Origin: an uncultured Collinsella sp.
GTDB lineage: Bacteria > Actinomycetota > Coriobacteriia > Coriobacteriales > Coriobacteriaceae
Length of the DNA: 10,624 nt
Assembly: GCA_902489515.1 (NCBI GenBank)
Contig: CABUAL010000035.1
Location: 1-10,624, forward strand
Reading direction: 5' to 3'
Below are positions 7,968 to 10,624 of the stretch, in pieces. The translations under genes and the position numbers were made by a program. How positions within the stretch are numbered: position 1 is the stretch's first letter; each line of letters starts with the position of its first letter. Under the pieces are notes generated by a model. It was not told the DNA's origin, searched no databases, and saw nothing but the letters and a program-made list of their open reading frames with translations.

Positions 7968-8870
7968 TTACTTTTTATCGGCGGTCAAGGGGAGCTTTTC
8001 CGCCGACACATCCAGGCCATAGCGATAGCTGATGGCATCGACGGGACAGGCCCCGATGCACTTTCCGCACCGGATACATTCGGCATGATTGGGCGCCCGG
8101 ACCACATCAACGTCCATCTGACAAACCCTTGAACACTTGCCGCACGAGACGCATTTGCACGCGTCGACCTGAATCCCCAACAAGGACACCTTATTCATGA
8201 GCGCATAGAATGCGCCGAGCGGGCAAATCCATTTGCAGAAGGGGCGATAGAACAAAACGCTCAGCACTACCACGGCAATGAGAACGACAAGTTTCCAAGT
8301 AAAGAGCTGTCCCAACGCAGATCGAATGCCGGCATTGGCAATGGCCAGCGGAATGGCGCCCTCGAGCACGCCCTGCGGACAGATGTACTTACAAAAGAAC
8401 GGGTCGCCCATGCCCACGTCGTTAATCACCAAGACGGGCAGCAGCACCACGGCAAACAGCAGCACGACGTACTTGATGTACGTGAGTGGCTTGAGCTTTT
8501 TCGTGGAGAACTTTTTTCCGGGAATCTTGTGCAGCAGCTCCTGCAGCCAGCCAAACGGGCACAGAAAGCCGCATACAAAGCGTCCCAGCAGCACGCCGAG
8601 CAAAATGAGCGCACCGGTAACATAGTAAGAAAAGTTGAACTTGGATGAACCTACTACCGACTGGAACGACCCGATGGGGCACGCACCCGATGCCGCGGGG
8701 CACGAATAGCAGTTAAGCCCGGGTACGCAGACTGTTTTTCCCGCGCCCTGATAGATGCCGCCTTTGGCAAAGTTTGGCAGGTGAATGTTGGTGACGAGCG
8801 TCGCCGCCGCCTGAATGAATCCGCGAAATCGGGCCAAAACATGCGACGCAGTGTTTTCTCTTTTATCCAA
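7968..8870 (-). CDS. NapH-like polytopic 4Fe-4S membrane protein
   Basis: This 300-residue integral membrane electron-transfer protein carries an N-terminal cysteine cluster (CVPGLNCYSCP at 48-58, CP at 64-65). Three CxxxCP motifs follow at membrane-helix boundaries: CGFLCPFG at 100, CKYICPQG at 160 and CKWICPLG at 212. Two C-terminal ferredoxin-type motifs, CVSCGKCSRVC (240-250) and CIRCGKCIGACP (265-276), bind 4Fe-4S clusters. Membrane helices lie near 82-95, 131-149 and 192-207. NapH/NosR/YccM relatives pass electrons through the membrane. The start is inferred as TTG 8870: GGAG lies 10 nt upstream, the residues after it match the usual family N-terminus, and earlier codons in this frame belong to the overlapping micro-gene read in another frame. 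The 8-bp overlap suggests translational coupling. The electron donor and acceptor are unknown. Confidence 0.88.
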   Translation of the reverse strand: MDKRENTASHVLARFRGFIQAAATLVTNIHLPNFAKGGIYQGAGKTVCVPGLNCYSCPAASGACPIGSFQSVVGSSKFNFSYYVTGALILLGVLLGRFVCGFLCPFGWLQELLHKIPGKKFSTKKLKPLTYIKYVVLLFAVVLLPVLVINDVGMGDPFFCKYICPQGVLEGAIPLAIANAGIRSALGQLFTWKLVVLIAVVVLSVLFYRPFCKWICPLGAFYALMNKVSLLGIQVDACKCVSCGKCSRVCQMDVDVVRAPNHAECIRCGKCIGACPVDAISYRYGLDVSAEKLPLTADKK

Positions 8871-9009
8871 TTCCGATACACTCCAAGCACAGCCTAATCG
8901 CTTTGGCCAGCACGGCATCCGCCTCGCCACGCATAACGCCAAAGCACACCATGGCAATTCCGACGATCAACAAAGCGACCTGTACCATGGGTTTTACCGC
9001 CTTGAACAA
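8863..9009 (-). CDS. CD1871A-like CXXC-motif membrane micro-protein (48 residues)
   Basis: This short gene reads MFKAVKPMVQVALLIVGIAM, then VCFGVMRGEADAVLAKAIRL, ending CLECIGIG. It has one hydrophobic helix (about 9-25), an RGE motif, and a C-terminal CLECIGIG with a CxxC pair. This matches what I know as the CD1871A family of CXXC-motif micro-proteins, which ends in the same way. The start is TTG 9009: AAAGGAG lies 8 nt upstream. ATG 8988 would cut off part of the N-terminus and lacks such a site. Its stop overlaps the start of the 4Fe-4S protein by 8 bp, so the two are probably translationally coupled. It is the first gene of the redox cassette. The CxxC may bind a metal or cluster or act as a thiol relay; its role is not established from sequence. 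Topology is ambiguous because positive charges flank both sides of the helix. Confidence 0.85.
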   Translation of the reverse strand: MFKAVKPMVQVALLIVGIAMVCFGVMRGEADAVLAKAIRLCLECIGIG

Positions 9010-9017
9010 CCTGACCA

Positions 9018-9024
9018 CTCCTTT
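9018..9024 (-). promoter_or_regulatory. Ribosome-binding site selecting a TTG start for the CXXC micro-protein
   Basis: AAAGGAG reads on the minus strand with an 8-nt spacer to TTG 9009. No ATG lies at a usable distance. Confidence 0.75.
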
Positions 9025-9041
9025 CGTTACGCAACCATTGA

Positions 9042-9069
9042 ACCATATCGACCATAAAATCCGTGTTAA
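9042..9069 (-). promoter_or_regulatory. Possible promoter of the redox cassette
   Basis: On the minus strand TTAACA (9069-9064) and TATGGT (9047-9042) are separated by 16 nt, and TATGGT lies about 33 nt before the TTG start of the first cassette gene. It sits in the short divergent region shared with the response regulator. The -10 match is moderate. Confidence 0.35.
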
Positions 9070-9087
9070 GCGCGATTTGAAATGTGC

Positions 9088-9093
9088 AAGGAG
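9088..9093 (+). promoter_or_regulatory. Ribosome-binding site deciding the response-regulator start
   Basis: AAGGAG is followed by a 6-nt spacer to ATG 9100. It lies inside the reading frame opened by an earlier ATG at 9082, which shows that the earlier ATG is not the start. Confidence 0.85.
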
Positions 9094-9099
9094 ATTGTT

Positions 9100-9774
9100 A
9101 TGCGTATTTTAATCGTCGAGGACGAGCGAGCTCTATGTGACGCAATCGCGCGCAGCTTGCGAAACTTGGCGTACAGCGTCGACTGCTGTCACGACGGACA
9201 GGAGGCGCTCGACCTACTGGACGTTGAGGCCTTCGACCTCGTGGTACTCGACCTCAATCTCCCCCGTATCGACGGCATGACTGTGCTCAGGGAACTTAGG
9301 AAAACCGACTGCGAGACCAAGGTACTGATTCTGTCCGCACGTGGCGGAGTATCCGATAAAGTCGCCGGACTCGATGCCGGCGCCAACGATTACCTCACCA
9401 AGCCGTTTCATCTGGACGAGCTTGCGGCAAGGATTCGCAGCCTTACCCTCAGACGCTTTACACAAAGCGACATAGTTTTAACCTGCGGAAAGCTCCGCTT
9501 TGACACCAAGGCGCGCATCGCTTCCGTGGACAGCGAGGCTTTATCTCTTACGCGCAAGGAAACGGGAATCTTGGAATACCTGATGCTTAATCAGGGGCGA
9601 CCGGTAAGCCAAGAGGAGCTTATAGAGCACGTTTGGGATAGCAGCGTGAACAGCTTTAGCAACGCAACCCGCGTTCACATCTCGTCGCTCCGAAAAAAGT
9701 TGCGCAGCGCTTTGGGATACGACCCGATTCGCAATCGGATTGGAGAGGGTTACGTTATGGAGGATAGCGAATGA
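9100..9774 (+). CDS. OmpR/PhoB-family response regulator
   Basis: This 224-residue protein is a two-domain transcription regulator. The receiver domain (1-115) has acidic Glu7 and Asp8, phosphorylated Asp51 in VVLDLNLPRIDG, Ser79 in place of the common Thr, and Lys101 in LTKPF. The DNA-binding domain (about 125-222) is a winged helix with LSLTRKETGILEYLMLNQGR, VSQEELIEHVW, a recognition helix near NATRVHISSLRKKLR, and the closing wing IRNRIGEGYVME. ATG 9100 is chosen because AAGGAG ends 6 nt before it. The stop overlaps the kinase start (ATGA), so the two are one operon. It is divergent from the redox cassette across about 90 bp and is a reasonable candidate to control it or itself. Membrane-stress relatives of this type often control transporters, so the nearby ABC exporter is an alternative target. 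Confidence 0.93.
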   Translation: MRILIVEDERALCDAIARSLRNLAYSVDCCHDGQEALDLLDVEAFDLVVLDLNLPRIDGMTVLRELRKTDCETKVLILSARGGVSDKVAGLDAGANDYLTKPFHLDELAARIRSLTLRRFTQSDIVLTCGKLRFDTKARIASVDSEALSLTRKETGILEYLMLNQGRPVSQEELIEHVWDSSVNSFSNATRVHISSLRKKLRSALGYDPIRNRIGEGYVMEDSE

Positions 9775-10624
9775 AAAGGCTTTCTCTGCAATGGCGCATA
9801 ACGATCATGACGGCACTGCTGACGTGCGCGGTGTGCGTGCTGACGAACTGCCTGGTCGGCTATACGGGCATGCGCTACATGGATGCCATCGGCAGCAACA
9901 TCTCGGCCTTTAACGCTGCCGGCGCGAATTCGCCTCAGGCGTTCGACCCAACGAAAACGGCCCTCAATGACGAGGTCACGATCGTCGTAAACGACGCACA
10001 GGAATCTTTTGGCGCGACAGCCTGGTACATCACGGCTGGAGTCACACTCCTTGGCGGCGTGCTGGCATACTTTGTGAGCGGCCACGCGCTCAAGCCGCTA
10101 CGGGATTTTGCCGCCCAGGTGGAGCGCGTGCAGCCTGACAACCTAAGCGAAATCAGACTCAGTGAAGATGTACCCACCGAGCTACAACGATGCAGCGCCT
10201 CTTTCAACGACATGATCGCCCGTCTTGGCGAAGGGTTCTCTGCACAGCGTCAGTTTACCGGCAACGCCGCACACGAGCTGCGCACCCCGCTCGCCCTTAT
10301 GCAAGCACAGATTGAACTATTCATCTCCGAGCACCCCGGTTTGCAACCCGAAACGGCCGAGCTGCTCGGCCTGCTACAAGAACAAACCGAGCGCATGTCT
10401 CGAATGGCCAAGGTATTGCTCGAGATGAGTGAGCTCCGCAGCGTTCCTTGCGAGGACGATGTGGAACTTGGTCCCTTGTCCGAAGAGGTCCTCACCGACC
10501 TTGCGCCACTTGCCGAAAATAAGGGCATAGCCCTCAATTGTGCTGGAGACGCTTTAGTAATCGGGAGCGACACGCTCCTCTATCGGCTGGTGCGGGATTT
10601 GTCTAGACGAAAGAACGGCTGGAA
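9771..10624 (+). CDS. Sensor histidine kinase (partial, 3' end outside window)
   Basis: At least 284 residues are present, and the frame is open to the right edge. The N-terminus has a membrane helix (about 10-32), a short extracytoplasmic loop of about 50 residues (33-83) and a second helix (about 84-104). A HAMP-type linker follows (HALKPLRDFAAQVERV), then the dimerisation domain with H box FTGNAAHELRTPLALMQAQ (His168 phospho-acceptor). The small sensor loop suggests membrane-event sensing or ligand detection within the membrane rather than a large binding domain. The start overlaps the response regulator's stop by 4 bp (ATGA). The last ten codons (RDLSRRKNGW) do not match the N box (N-L-x-x-N) expected after LLYRLV, so the end may hold a frameshift or sequencing error. 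The ATP-binding domain is otherwise outside the window. Confidence 0.9.
   Translation, partial: MKRLSLQWRITIMTALLTCAVCVLTNCLVGYTGMRYMDAIGSNISAFNAAGANSPQAFDPTKTALNDEVTIVVNDAQESFGATAWYITAGVTLLGGVLAYFVSGHALKPLRDFAAQVERVQPDNLSEIRLSEDVPTELQRCSASFNDMIARLGEGFSAQRQFTGNAAHELRTPLALMQAQIELFISEHPGLQPETAELLGLLQEQTERMSRMAKVLLEMSELRSVPCEDDVELGPLSEEVLTDLAPLAENKGIALNCAGDALVIGSDTLLYRLVRDLSRRKNGW

Noticed and set aside
8654..8890. Minus-strand frame starting at GTG 8890
   Set aside because: It overlaps two well-supported genes and becomes Arg/Ser-rich with no family features.
8871..8957. N-terminal extension of the 4Fe-4S protein to ATG 8957
   Set aside because: The extra residues (MPWCALALCVARRM...) are a shadow of the CXXC micro-gene, which codes in another frame over the same bases.
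9082..9099. Earlier ATG for the response regulator
   Set aside because: The AAGGAG ribosome-binding site lies inside this extension, and receiver domains normally start at MRILIVED.
1..10624. CRISPR array, tRNA/rRNA genes, insertion sequence or phage genes
   Set aside because: No regularly spaced repeats, no tRNA- or rRNA-like stretch, and no transposase, integrase or structural phage motif was found on either strand.

Overview
The window looks like chromosomal DNA of a GC-rich, probably anaerobic, Gram-positive gut bacterium. My best guess is a coriobacterium of the Collinsella/Olsenella type. The reasons are the GC-rich codon choice, a very large fused ATPase-permease ABC protein, a lipoprotein thioredoxin with no outer-membrane genes nearby, a CD1871A-like micro-protein, and a short GTGACAAA...TTTGTCAC palindrome of a kind I associate with that group. 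No rRNA or tRNA is present to confirm the lineage.

Layout. Positions 1-9009 are transcribed leftwards (minus strand) and 9100-10624 rightwards. From the left edge: (i) the first 46 codons of a gene leaving the window, whose N-terminus resembles a P-type cation ATPase; (ii) a two-gene unit, read 3351 to 415, made of an MgtA-type P-type ATPase that lacks the usual N-terminal cytoplasmic segment, then a small stand-alone OmpR/PhoB-type winged-helix protein, closed by a strong intrinsic terminator at 309-350; (iii) a single large ABC exporter (6709-3470) with fused ATPase and FtsX-type permease and an extracytoplasmic insert of roughly 650 residues; (iv) a three-gene redox cassette (9009-6966): a 48-residue CxxC membrane micro-protein, a polytopic 4Fe-4S protein of the NapH type, and a thioredoxin-fold lipoprotein, ending at a terminator at 6865-6886; (v) divergent from the cassette, a response regulator and an overlapping sensor kinase, the latter cut by the right edge.

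How the genes may work together. The cassette has the parts of a chain that could carry electrons from a cytoplasmic donor through cluster-binding motifs at the membrane to an exported thiol protein; the acceptor is not visible. The two-component system shares its intergenic region and is the natural candidate regulator. The ATPase has its own predicted promoter, overlapped by a perfect 9-bp inverted repeat that reaches into the start codon. The winged-helix protein encoded behind the ATPase is a reasonable candidate to bind it. A second ATPase-like start at the left edge would make this a small cation-transport locus.

Several translation starts were reassigned from ribosome-binding-site spacing. 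Both membrane redox genes appear to start with TTG and overlap by 8 bp.
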